Shown here piece after piece: positions 22,192 through 29,678 of a stretch of 38,995 nt of DNA. The notes beneath the pieces are model-generated. The model was not told where the DNA came from. It did no database searches and saw nothing but the letters and a program-made list of their open reading frames with translations. Source of the stretch: Clostridia bacterium. Lineage in GTDB: Bacteria > Bacillota > Clostridia > Christensenellales > CAG-138. Positions within the stretch are counted from its first letter, which is position 1. Each line of letters starts with the position of its first letter. The stretch spans positions 1 through 38,995 of the forward strand of contig JAFQXA010000004.1 in NCBI GenBank assembly GCA_017407205.1, written 5' to 3'. Position numbers and translations under genes: made by a program.

Positions 22192-22422
22192 ATGAAATGG
22201 TTAGAAGCTGATCCACTACCTGTAGTGTGCCAAGGATGCCAAGAACAAGATTGCCATGGCTGTGATTATGCAGGAATGCGTTGGTATTTTTCGCCAAAAG
22301 ACGAGTTGCTAATACGGCGAAAAGGCTTGATAAAAGCCATTGAACGGCTAAGGCGGCAAGTGGATGAAATTGATAGGCAACTCTATACATTTGCCGACCG
22401 TAACAAAACAGTACCAAAGTAA
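22192..22422 (+). CDS. Small cysteine-rich protein of unknown function
   Basis: The 76-residue protein has an N-terminal cysteine cluster CQGCQEQDCHGCDYAGMRWY (C16, C19, C24, C27 in a CxxC-x4-CxxC arrangement), then a short linker, then a charged helix RRKGLIKAIERLRRQVDEID with heptad-like spacing, probably a coiled coil. This suggests a zinc-ribbon-like knuckle plus a dimerisation helix. The ATG at 22192 has GGAGGTG 6 nt before it; the longer frame upstream has no ribosome binding site. I know similar unnamed short proteins from clostridial genomes but no function. Confidence 0.75.
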   Translation: MKWLEADPLPVVCQGCQEQDCHGCDYAGMRWYFSPKDELLIRRKGLIKAIERLRRQVDEIDRQLYTFADRNKTVPK

Positions 22423-22472
22423 GTGGCGGTTTTGTTTTAATGATACAGCTATCGCTTAATGAGAAACAAGAT

Positions 22473-22504
22473 GAAGTTATAACTTATAGTGAATAGTGAA
22501 TAAG
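22473..22504. repeat. Dispersed 32-bp repeat next to a terminator, copy 2
   Basis: Reverse complement of the element at 4621-4652 with three mismatches. It lies 8 bp from the hairpin at 22512-22537, in the same relative orientation as copy 1 to its hairpin. Confidence 0.6.
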
Positions 22505-22511
22505 TATGGAC

Positions 22512-22542
22512 AAAACTCTGCTTTAGGGCAGAGTTTTTCACT
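22512..22542. terminator. Rho-independent terminator
   Basis: A perfect 10-bp stem, AAAACTCTGC (22512-22521) with GCAGAGTTTT (22528-22537), is followed by TTCAC. Probably ends transcription from the small cysteine-rich gene and may act in both directions. Confidence 0.75.
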
Positions 22543-22594
22543 GTTTTATTTGTTCTATAATCTTAACAGGTTTCAGGCTCTGCATGAAAATTCG

Positions 22595-22693
22595 CCCTCC
22601 GTCACCGTATTGACGGAGGGTGAATATGTTTATTCTGCTTGTTTTTGACGACTTTTTGGCAAAAAGTCGGTGGGGGTGCGGGGGCAACGCCCC
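22595..22693 (-). repeat. Composite three-hairpin 3'-end element, copy 2
   Basis: On the minus strand, 11 nt after the mnmE stop codon: GC hairpin GGGGC-GTT-GCCCC (22693-22681), hairpin CGACTTTTT-GCC-AAAAAGTCG (22669-22649), the word CAAAAACAA, then the terminator CCCTCCGTCA..TGACGGAGGG (22620-22595) and ATTTTCATGCAG. Same order and spacing style as at 21647 and 37365. Confidence 0.8.
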
Positions 22694-22704
22694 TGCAATT
22701 ACCA

Positions 22705-24039
22705 TCACTTGCCGACGCAGAAGCGGCTGAAGATGCGGTCTATAACCTCGTCGTCAACTTCTCTGCCGGTTATTGCGCCAAGGTGCGTAAGAGCGTACCT
22801 TATATCCGTTGCAAGGCACTCGGCATCGAGTGTTTCAAGCCCACATACAGCACTCTCAAGCGCCTTTAAAGAAAGCTGTAAGGACTCTATGTGCCTCATG
22901 TTCGTTATTATGGGGCTCTCCGTATCGGGCGTAATTTTGAGGGCAATTATCTCTTTTACTTTTTCTATGCCCTCGCCCGTTTTTGAGCTTACGGAGAATG
23001 CATCCATGTTAAAATGATTCTTTATATCCTGAGCTGTGATGTATGTGTCCAAGTCGCTCTTGCAAATGACCGTGATACAATCGTGCGTGCTCGTGTAGGC
23101 AAAAAGCTCCGCCTCATCGCTTGTAAGCGGTTTTGAACCGTCAATTGCTATGATTATAAGGTCAGCATCATCGGCTGCCTTTTTTGCCAATGAAACGCCT
23201 ATTTTTTCGACCTCGTCATCGGTCTCGCGAAGCCCTGCCGTGTCAACCAAAGTTATCGGCATACCGCAAATCGAAAGCTGTTCGCTTATCGTATCCCGCG
23301 TGGTGCCTGCAAGTGGGGTTACAATTGCACGCTCAGTCCCTAAGAGCGCATTTAAAAGTGAGGACTTGCCTGCGTTCGGAACGCCGATTATCGCAATCTT
23401 TACACCCTCTCTCAAGACCTTTGAGGATAAGCCCTCTTTTACTAATAACTTCATCTTCCTGCAAGCTTCGTTGAGCGTTTGGGGAAGTGCTGAAAAAACA
23501 TCTTCCTCAAGTTCCTCAGGATAGTCAATGGCAGCATCCATGCCCGAAAGTGCATCCAAAAGGGAGGACTCTATCTCCTCAATTTTTTCTTTTAGCTTGC
23601 CCTCAAGCTGTAAAAGTGCCGTCTTTGCACTCTTTTGAGACGATGCGTTCACTATATCCATTACGGCTTCCGCCTGCGTGAGGTCCATCTTTCCGTTTAA
23701 GAAAGCACGCTCTGTGAACTCGCCCGGCCTTGCACAGCGACAGCCTGTTTGCGACAGTATTTCCATAACGCGGTTAACGGTTGACTGTCCGCCATGTACG
23801 CTTATCTCCGCCATGTCCTCGCCCGTGTAGCTGTGGGGCAAATCGTAGTATACAACTACTGCTTCGTCAGCGGTTTCACCTTCATATACTATCTTGCCGT
23901 ATGAAGCATACCTGTGCTGTATTTTTCCCGTGAAAACGCGAGAAAGAGCAGCCTTTACATCAAGGCCGCTCATCCTTATTACTGCTATTGCACCGCCTGT
24001 CGGTGTGGCAAGTGCGTATATTAAATCCTTATCTTGCAT
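22705..24039 (-). CDS. mnmE: tRNA uridine-5-carboxymethylaminomethyl modification GTPase MnmE
   Basis: The 444-residue protein works with MnmG to modify the wobble uridine of several tRNAs. The N-terminal folate-binding domain starts DLIYALATPTGGAIAVIRMS and carries RPGEFTERAFLNGKMDL (104-120). The inserted G domain has GVPNAGKSS (219-227) and DTAGL (266-270), and the C-terminal CVGK gives the essential cysteine. Its start overlaps the end of jag by 11 nt. The usual neighbours mnmG and rsmG are not in the window; a three-hairpin element follows directly. Confidence 0.97.
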   Translation of the reverse strand: MQDKDLIYALATPTGGAIAVIRMSGLDVKAALSRVFTGKIQHRYASYGKIVYEGETADEAVVVYYDLPHSYTGEDMAEISVHGGQSTVNRVMEILSQTGCRCARPGEFTERAFLNGKMDLTQAEAVMDIVNASSQKSAKTALLQLEGKLKEKIEEIESSLLDALSGMDAAIDYPEELEEDVFSALPQTLNEACRKMKLLVKEGLSSKVLREGVKIAIIGVPNAGKSSLLNALLGTERAIVTPLAGTTRDTISEQLSICGMPITLVDTAGLRETDDEVEKIGVSLAKKAADDADLIIIAIDGSKPLTSDEAELFAYTSTHDCITVICKSDLDTYITAQDIKNHFNMDAFSVSSKTGEGIEKVKEIIALKITPDTESPIITNMRHIESLQLSLKALESAVCGLETLDAECLATDIRYALTHLGAITGREVDDEVIDRIFSRFCVGK

Positions 24040-24826
24040 TTTCCTTGGGTGCTACGATAACGCGGCGGTCATTTCCTTCGCCCTCGCTGTATGTAGTAAC
24101 GTAGGGGTTGTTTTGCAGCGTTGCGTGGAAAACTCTTCTCTCATAAGGGTTCATGGGCTCCATCTCACGCGGTCTGCCCGTTGCCTTTACCTGTGCTGCA
24201 ACCTTGCGTGCAAGACGGGAAAGTGTATCTTCTCTCTTATCCCTGTAACCCTCTGTATCAAGTGTTACTCTGATGTAATCATCATCCTTGTTTGCATGAT
24301 TTACGGTCAATGATGTCAGATACTGCAGCGCGTCAAGAGTTTCGCCTCTGTGCCCGATGAGGATTCTTCCCATTGATTCGCTGTCTATTCTCAAGCGAAT
24401 ACCGTTTTCAACATTTGTTGCAAGCAATACGTCTGCATCAATGTTCATTCTTTCAAGAACGCCCTTTACAAAATCGGCTGCGATATTACCTTCTGCCGCT
24501 TCAAGTGAATACTCGTATTCCTTTCTGTGGGGACGGTTATGTCTTTCATCACGCTTTGGTCTTTGATTGTTTCGGGGTTTGTCGCTTCTTACCTTTTCGC
24601 TTTTCTTATCTTCGCTGTCTTTAAGCATGTAGTCGGGAATAATAATATCTTCTTTTTCACGCTCTGTAAGCCTTACCTTTGCAGGCTTTGCGCCTATTCC
24701 GAGCAAGCCCTTTGTTTCCTGCTGTATTATTTCAACTTCTACTTCGTCGATTGATATACCCAGCTCTACAAGTCCGTTAAAAATAGCTTCATCAACGGAT
24801 TTGCCCGTAGCTTCTATTGATCTCAT
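24029..24826 (-). CDS. jag: RNA-binding protein Jag / KhpB (SpoIIIJ-associated)
   Basis: The 265-residue cytosolic protein has the three Jag parts. The N-terminal Jag_N domain is IEATGKSVDEAIFNGLVELG, a charged linker rich in K, R and N occupies about 80-115, and the KH domain carries RILIGHRGETLDALQYLTS with the GxxG loop changed to GHRG. The C-terminal R3H region contains REMEPMNPYERRVFHATLQ. KhpB binds RNA with KhpA and affects cell division and membrane protein synthesis. It abuts yidC by 1 nt, as in most Firmicutes. Confidence 0.95.
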   Translation of the reverse strand: MRSIEATGKSVDEAIFNGLVELGISIDEVEVEIIQQETKGLLGIGAKPAKVRLTEREKEDIIIPDYMLKDSEDKKSEKVRSDKPRNNQRPKRDERHNRPHRKEYEYSLEAAEGNIAADFVKGVLERMNIDADVLLATNVENGIRLRIDSESMGRILIGHRGETLDALQYLTSLTVNHANKDDDYIRVTLDTEGYRDKREDTLSRLARKVAAQVKATGRPREMEPMNPYERRVFHATLQNNPYVTTYSEGEGNDRRVIVAPKENAR

Positions 24827-25779
24827 TATTTATTTTCCTCCTTTGAAGGTGTTCCCGGACGCGGGAATTTCTTATTAAGAATTAAATTACTGATTATCAT
24901 GCAGATACTGCTTATTGTCCAATAAATGGAGAATGCGGCATTGTAGCTCAGGCAGAAGACGAATGACATGATGGGCATTAAGTACATCATCATTTTACCG
25001 CTCTGCTTACCGTTGGGGTTTTTGGGCTGGCTCTTCATTGTAATGAGAGCCGATGCAAGGTTAGCTCCGCCTGCGAGCAGGGGGAAAATGAACCAACCGT
25101 TGTTATGCCCTGCATAAACCTCTTTCAAGGGTGCCATTATGGCATCAAAGCTTGCCTGTGCTTCAGGAGTCGTCAAAAAGCCGTAAACGCCCTGTGCATC
25201 CTTTGCGGCAACGCCCAATGAAACGAGTTTATCCCAAACAGCAGTATTATCCTTCAAGAATATAAGCTTATCGAGTGTGGGCTTCAAAGCTTCATTCAGG
25301 AATGTTGACGCTTCTGCAATAACGGGTGAAAAACCGTTATCGGGCTGCCAGATGTTGTTTATCCACAAAAATTTGAAAGACTTTAAAACTTCAACCGGAT
25401 TTTCATCAGCCAAAAGCTTTATAGTCATTTCATAGCCCCAGAATCTGAATGCGGCTATAAAGCAAAAGAATAAGGGCATGGTAATAAGAAGCGGAAGACA
25501 ACTGCTCCACATGCTTACACCCTCTTTTTTCATAAGCTTTGCCTGTTCTGCCTGTGCTTTTTGAGGATTATCTTTATATTTCTTTTGAATTTTGTCGATT
25601 TCAGGCTGTATAGCCGCCAACGCTGCACTTGATTTGCGAGTCTTTATATCTGAAAAAACCGTCAATAATCTCAAAACAACCGTACATATCAATATTGTGA
25701 GAAATATATCACCAATGCTTGAATGTACCCATCTCATGGCTTCCAAAAACCACGTAGTTAAGAAAAAATCACCTTGCAC
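24826..25779 (-). CDS. yidC: Membrane protein insertase YidC (SpoIIIJ/OxaA type)
   Basis: The 317-residue insertase has the YidC core: TM1 ILICTVVLRLLTVF with the conserved groove arginine R37, the cytosolic coiled hairpin QPEIDKIQKKYKDNPQKAQA, TM2 with LPLLITMPLFFCFIAAFRF, and the C-terminal helices MMMYLMPIMSFVFCLSYNAA and FSIYWTISSICMI. About 105 residues separate TM2 from TM3 (roughly 125-230), including KPTLDKLIFLKDN and TPEAQASFDAIMAP, longer than in Bacillus SpoIIIJ, where this loop is short. No lipobox is seen at the N-terminus. Start ATG at 25779. Confidence 0.95.
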   Translation of the reverse strand: MQGDFFLTTWFLEAMRWVHSSIGDIFLTILICTVVLRLLTVFSDIKTRKSSAALAAIQPEIDKIQKKYKDNPQKAQAEQAKLMKKEGVSMWSSCLPLLITMPLFFCFIAAFRFWGYEMTIKLLADENPVEVLKSFKFLWINNIWQPDNGFSPVIAEASTFLNEALKPTLDKLIFLKDNTAVWDKLVSLGVAAKDAQGVYGFLTTPEAQASFDAIMAPLKEVYAGHNNGWFIFPLLAGGANLASALITMKSQPKNPNGKQSGKMMMYLMPIMSFVFCLSYNAAFSIYWTISSICMIISNLILNKKFPRPGTPSKEENK

Positions 25780-25796
25780 TTTAACTTTCTCTCTCT

Positions 25797-26027
25797 TTAT
25801 TCTGTTTTTGTTTTTTGGGGTACAGGGTCATATCCGCCCTTGGAAAACGGATTGCATCTTAAAATGCGCCAAAGCGCCAATATACTCCCCTTGAATGCAC
25901 CGTGAATCTGTATAGCTTCAAGTGCGTACTTTGAACAGGTAGGGGTATACCTGCAGCAGGGGGTATGCATAGGGGATATATAATTTCTGTAACCCTCTAT
26001 AATCCATATTAAAAACCGCTTAATCAT
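25797..26027 (-). CDS. yidD: Membrane protein insertion efficiency factor YidD
   Basis: The 76-residue protein carries the YidD signature: YISPMHTPCCRYTPTCSKYA, then ALEAIQIHGAFKGSILALWR and RCNPFSKGGYDPVP. The three conserved cysteines are in CCRYTPTC. It is a small membrane-associated protein helping YidC-dependent insertion. It overlaps rnpA by 8 nt and precedes yidC by 17 nt. Confidence 0.96.
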   Translation of the reverse strand: MIKRFLIWIIEGYRNYISPMHTPCCRYTPTCSKYALEAIQIHGAFKGSILALWRILRCNPFSKGGYDPVPQKTKTE

Positions 26028-26364
26028 TCTGTTTCAAAAGCGAAGCTTTCTTTAAAAGCTTATCAATGGATTTTGTAATTTCCGAAAATTCGGCATCTTT
26101 TACAGGCTCTCTTGCGATAAATATGATGTTTGTTTTTTCCTTTATCAAAGGCAGAAACGGTGTTAAAGCGGCTCTGAGCCTGCGCTTTATTCTGTTGCGC
26201 TTTACACTGTTTCCTAATTTTTTACTGACACTTAAGCCGATATGAACAGAATCATCCTTGCTTTTTGCATGAATCAATACCAATAAATGCGAACCCTGGG
26301 ACTTACCTATGCGGTACACCCTTTTAAATTCCTTGTTGCGTTTTAAGGAATAACACCTTTTCAA
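26020..26364 (-). CDS. rnpA: Ribonuclease P protein component
   Basis: The 114-residue basic protein joins the RNase P RNA to mature tRNA 5' ends. The conserved helix is NSVKRNRIKRRLRAAL, preceded by SVSKKLG; the N-terminus is KRCYSLKRNKEFKRVYRIGK. The TTG at 26364 is taken as start because GGAGG lies 7 nt before it; the longer reading from 26382 would put the ribosome binding site inside the gene. It lies downstream of rpmH, with a long hairpin between. Confidence 0.95.
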   Translation of the reverse strand: MKRCYSLKRNKEFKRVYRIGKSQGSHLLVLIHAKSKDDSVHIGLSVSKKLGNSVKRNRIKRRLRAALTPFLPLIKEKTNIIFIAREPVKDAEFSEITKSIDKLLKKASLLKQND

Positions 26365-26404
26365 CAAAAAACCTCCGAACAAATCAATATCAATCCAAGG
26401 AAAA

Positions 26405-26462
26405 GAGGCTGCTCCGAAATTCTCTTTACTCGCCGTTGCAAACAGAATTTCGTAACAGCCTC
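26405..26462 (-). promoter_or_regulatory. Long two-part hairpin between rpmH and rnpA
   Basis: GAGGCTG (26405-26411) pairs with CAGCCTC (26456-26462), and CGAAATTCT (26415-26423) with AGAATTTCG (26444-26452), separated by a 3/3-nt internal loop. On the minus strand it is followed by TTTTCC. It may act as a partial terminator or RNase cleavage site that lowers rnpA expression relative to rpmH. Confidence 0.65.
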
Positions 26463-26489
26463 AAAGCAAAAGACTTGTTATACGACTTG

Positions 26490-26624
26490 TTATGCCGACA
26501 GCCTCTTTCTGCCCTTCAACCTTCTTCTTGCCAATACATTGCGGCCATTGGCTGTCTTCATGCGTTTACGGAAACCGTGAACCTTTTTGCGCTGTCTCTT
26601 TTTAGGCTGATATGTTTGAAGCAT
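26490..26624 (-). CDS. rpmH: Ribosomal protein L34
   Basis: The 44-residue protein [20 protein letters not shown] continues [20 protein letters not shown] and is a full-length bacterial L34. The ATG at 26624 follows AGAGGTG; the longer frame to 26684 is upstream leader. It is the first gene of the rpmH-rnpA-yidD-yidC-jag-mnmE operon, divergent from dnaA. Confidence 0.98.
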   Translation of the reverse strand: MLQTYQPKKRQRKKVHGFRKRMKTANGRNVLARRRLKGRKRLSA

Positions 26625-26704
26625 GACAAATAACACCTCTTTCCTTTTTTTCGTTATATCAGAATTATCGGCATACGCCGACACTCTATCAGCATTGCCT
26701 AACG

Positions 26705-26734
26705 ATTATAAACGAAACAAACCCTCAATGTCAA
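26705..26734 (-). promoter_or_regulatory. rpmH operon promoter
   Basis: On the minus strand TTGACA (26734-26729) and TATAAT (26710-26705), both consensus, are 18 bp apart. The leader of about 75 nt contains the small hairpin TCGGCGTATGCCGA at 26668-26681. Confidence 0.88.
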
Positions 26735-26846
26735 GAAATATTAAGAAAATATCTGCATTTTTTAACATTCCACAACATCTTGTGTACGCCTTTTTTTGTG
26801 TCCACTATTATAAAATTTTTGAATAATAAAAGGGTCTTTTTTAGTA

Positions 26847-26875
26847 TTGTTTTCTTTTTGTTCATTTGTTATGAT
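26847..26875 (+). promoter_or_regulatory. Probable dnaA promoter
   Basis: TTGTTT (26847-26852) and TATGAT (26870-26875) are 17 bp apart, giving a leader of about 27 nt with GGAGGAAGG. Other AT-rich -10-like words occur upstream at 26809-26835, so additional promoters are possible. Confidence 0.55.
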
Positions 26876-26908
26876 AAACTTCACACTTTGGAGGAAGGTT
26901 TATTTTTT

Positions 26909-28225
26909 ATGCAATCAGCAGAAATAATTTGGAATAAAGCAAAGTCTGCATTGAAAGAAAAAATAACTCAGATAAGCTATAATATGTGGATAGCAGATAT
27001 TGAGCCAATTTCTTTAAAAGACAATGTTTTAACACTATATGTTCAATCCGAGATAAAGAAAAATACATTAAATACTCTGTATAAGCAGATAGTTGAAGAA
27101 GAGGTTTCAAATGCCGCTTCCTGTTTGATGACCGTTGTTTTTACCATTAAGATGAAGTCCGATGAGGAAGAAATAAAGGATACCACAAAAGAGGCTCCTA
27201 TAAGTCAGTCTTTGAATCCAAACTATACGTTTGATAAATTTGTTATAGGAAACTCAAACAGTTTGGCATACGCAGCAGCAAAAGCAGTTGCCGAAAATCC
27301 TGCTTCTTCCTACAATCCTCTTTTTATTTACGGCGGAGTAGGTCTTGGTAAAACGCATCTTATGCAGGCAATAGGCAATCACAGGCTAAAAATGGATAAA
27401 AACGCAAATGTTATATACATAACAAGCGAAACATTCACAAATGAAATTATTGATGCTATTCGTATAGACAAGCGTAATCCTTTCAGAAACAAATACAGAA
27501 CGGCTGATTTGCTTTTGGTTGATGACGTTCAGTTCATAGCCGGAAAAACAGGTACACAGGAAGAATTCTTCAATACATTCAATGCACTTCACTCATCCGG
27601 AAAGCAGATAATTTTAACGTCGGACAGACCTCCAAAGGAACTTAATACTCTTGAGGAAAGACTTCGTTCACGCTTTGAATGGGGCTTGATCACGGATATA
27701 CAGCAGCCGGATGTTGAAACAAGAATAGCTATTTTAAAGGAAAAAGCTATTATTGAAGGTATTGATATCAAGGATGATGTACTTACATTCATAGCCGAGA
27801 GGGTTGACTCAAATATACGCCAGCTTGAAGGTGCTTTGAATAATGTAATAGCTTATGCACAGCTTACAAAGCGTTCAATAGATATACGCTTAGCCGATAC
27901 CGCACTTAAAAATATTATAAGCAATTATCAGCATACAGCCATTACTATGGATTTAATAAAGCAGGTCGTGGCAGACTACTATTCAATAGATGTCCAGAGT
28001 CTTTCATCACAAAAAAGAACCATGGATATAACATTCCCTCGCCAGGTAGCAATGTATCTTTGCAAAAAGCTTACCGAAAATTCATACAAGGCAATAGGTA
28101 AGGACTTTGGAAACAGGGACCATTCAACCGTTATAAGCGCCTGCAACAAAATAGAAGAAGAGCTTAAAAAGAACACTCAATTTTCTGTAACGATAGAAGA
28201 TATAGAAAAGAGACTTAAAAAATAA
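26909..28225 (+). CDS. dnaA: Chromosomal replication initiator protein DnaA
   Basis: The 438-residue AAA+ initiator begins with domain I (AEIIWNKAKSALKEKITQIS). Domain II is short (about 82-105), and domain III starts at PNYTFDKFVIGNSN with Walker A GGVGLGKTH (142-150) and Walker B LLLVDDVQFIAGK. Arginine-containing LRSRFEWGL is present. Domain IV ends with the DnaA-box-binding signature GKDFGNRDHSTVISACNKI. The ATG at 26909 matches the family start; an in-frame extension to 26780 is rejected because it includes promoter and ribosome binding site. Confidence 0.98.
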   Translation: MQSAEIIWNKAKSALKEKITQISYNMWIADIEPISLKDNVLTLYVQSEIKKNTLNTLYKQIVEEEVSNAASCLMTVVFTIKMKSDEEEIKDTTKEAPISQSLNPNYTFDKFVIGNSNSLAYAAAKAVAENPASSYNPLFIYGGVGLGKTHLMQAIGNHRLKMDKNANVIYITSETFTNEIIDAIRIDKRNPFRNKYRTADLLLVDDVQFIAGKTGTQEEFFNTFNALHSSGKQIILTSDRPPKELNTLEERLRSRFEWGLITDIQQPDVETRIAILKEKAIIEGIDIKDDVLTFIAERVDSNIRQLEGALNNVIAYAQLTKRSIDIRLADTALKNIISNYQHTAITMDLIKQVVADYYSIDVQSLSSQKRTMDITFPRQVAMYLCKKLTENSYKAIGKDFGNRDHSTVISACNKIEEELKKNTQFSVTIEDIEKRLKK

Positions 28226-28449
28226 TCCACACTCAAAATGTTGAATAAACGTTTATAAAATGTGTATAATGTTGATAGTATGGAAACTGTGGAAAATTCT
28301 ATTTTAAAAACTCATATTTTCCACATCTTTTATAACAGCATTTTTATAAGTATTTATTTGAAAAATCGTACTTTTCAACACTTTACCACGTACTACTGAT
28401 ACTTATACTGTTATATAAAATTAAAAATATCACTAAAAGGAGATTCGTT
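28223..28449. other. oriC: oriC region: DnaA boxes, AT-rich unwinding element and DnaA-trio-like repeats
   Basis: The dnaA-dnaN gap holds DnaA-box-like 9-mers. One is TGTGTATAA (28261-28269, a perfect TTATNCACA on the minus strand). Near matches are TAATCCACA (28223-28231), TGTGGAAAA (28288-28296), TTTTCCACA (28317-28325) and TTTTCAACA (28372-28380). Between and after them the DNA is very AT-rich. After the last box comes CCACG and then TACTACTGATACTTATACTG (28390-28409), which on the complementary strand reads in 3'-GAT/TAT-like triplets, as in the DnaA-trio unwinding element. This makes the gap the likely origin; the trio assignment is inference. Confidence 0.75.
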
Positions 28450-29553
28450 ATGCGTTTTACTGTTGATACTCAGGAAATGAATTCAGCCATATCGACTGTT
28501 ATTAAAGCATTGCCTTCAAAATCATCAATGGCAATACTTGAAGGTATATATATTGAAGCAAGGGAAAGTGATGTTCTTTTGAAGTGTACGGATCTTTCCT
28601 TGCAGATCGAAACCGTTATAGGTGCAATTATCGAATACGAAGGAAAAACGGTCATTCCCGGTCGTGTTTTCTCTGATATGATGAGAAAAATGCCCGGTGA
28701 AACAACATCTTTTGATTTTGAGGATAAAAAGGTTATCATAAAAAGCGGAAGAGCAAAAACCGCAATGAAAACGGAAAACAGTGATGATTATCACGATATG
28801 CCAAAGGTAAAGAACACTACTTCCTTCAGCATCGAAACATCAAAATTCAGGAATATGATAAAGCAGTGCATATTTGCAACTGCTCAGGATGATACAAAGC
28901 CCATTTTGACAGGCGTTCTTCTGGAAGTTGAAAAGGACAGTCTTACAATGGTAGCGCTTGACGGTTACCGTCTTGCAATGAGAAAAGAATCAATAAGCAA
29001 ATGTACGGGTGAAGAAAAGGTTGTTATTCCATACAAATCACTTCTTGAAATAGGAAAAACGCTGACTGACGGTGAGGAAGAAATAACAATCAATATTTCA
29101 AAAACAAGCGTTAACATAGATCTTGGATATACCGTAGTTACAACAAGATTATTGGAGGGCGATTTTATAAAATACAAAAATATATTGCCTTCAAGCCATT
29201 TGACAAGAGTGAGACTCAAAAGAGAAGAGCTTGCACAGAGCATAGAGCGTGTTTCAATTATTTCAAGAGAGGAAAAAACAAATCTTATAAGCCTTTCATT
29301 TGAAAATGATATGCTTACGATAACTGCAAACAGCGAGCTGGGCAGGAGCAACGAAGAAATAGAAGCTGATATCATCGGCGAGGATATAAAGATTGCGTTC
29401 AATTCAAAGTATATGAGTGATGTTGTAAAATCACTTGATGATGAAGAGATTTATCTTGAAATGAACAACAATATAAGCCCCTGCATAATAAAGCCCACGG
29501 AAGGCGATAAATTCTATTATCTTGTATTGCCTGTAAGACATTTTTCGGAATAA
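28450..29553 (+). CDS. dnaN: DNA polymerase III beta subunit (sliding clamp)
   Basis: The 367-residue protein forms the ring-shaped dimer that tethers the replicative polymerase. It has the three-domain beta clamp pattern: MRFTVDTQEMNSAISTVIKA, the domain 2 segment ILTGVLLEVEKDSLTMVALD followed by GYRLAMRKES, and the C-terminal hydrophobic peptide-binding edge ISPCIIKPTEGDKFYYLVLP ending in VRHF. AAAAGGAG lies 7 nt before the ATG. It is followed by a strong terminator rather than running into recF. Confidence 0.97.
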   Translation: MRFTVDTQEMNSAISTVIKALPSKSSMAILEGIYIEARESDVLLKCTDLSLQIETVIGAIIEYEGKTVIPGRVFSDMMRKMPGETTSFDFEDKKVIIKSGRAKTAMKTENSDDYHDMPKVKNTTSFSIETSKFRNMIKQCIFATAQDDTKPILTGVLLEVEKDSLTMVALDGYRLAMRKESISKCTGEEKVVIPYKSLLEIGKTLTDGEEEITINISKTSVNIDLGYTVVTTRLLEGDFIKYKNILPSSHLTRVRLKREELAQSIERVSIISREEKTNLISLSFENDMLTITANSELGRSNEEIEADIIGEDIKIAFNSKYMSDVVKSLDDEEIYLEMNNNISPCIIKPTEGDKFYYLVLPVRHFSE

Positions 29554-29565
29554 TAAAAAGCTTTT

Positions 29566-29602
29566 AAAAAAGCCCTTTTTGAAAGAAAAGGGGCTTTTTT
29601 TT
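29566..29602 (+). terminator. Rho-independent terminator after dnaN
   Basis: A long AT-flanked stem, AAAAAAGCCC (29566-29575) with GGGCTTTTTT (29591-29600), extended inside by TTTT/AAAA, is followed by more T. It lies 12 bp after the dnaN stop and separates dnaAN from recF. Confidence 0.9.
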
Positions 29603-29643
29603 GCGTTCATAAAAAGTTTATCTTCTTATATTATATTTACAGA

Positions 29644-29672
29644 TTGTAAAAAAAGGCTTTTTATGATAGAAT
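29644..29672 (+). promoter_or_regulatory. recF promoter placed for a leaderless transcript
   Basis: TTGTAA (29644-29649) and TAGAAT (29667-29672) are 17 bp apart. The recF ATG is at 29679, exactly where the transcript would be expected to start. No ribosome binding site is seen upstream of the ATG. Confidence 0.6.
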
Positions 29673-29678
29673 TGTAAC

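Noticed and set aside
22705..24039. Plus-strand reading frames opposite mnmE and other core genes
   Set aside because: They are shadows of well-identified genes on the other strand and lack ribosome binding sites and family features.
26780..26908. Longer N-terminus of DnaA
   Set aside because: It covers the probable promoter and the GGAGG site, and the peptide is unlike DnaA domain I.
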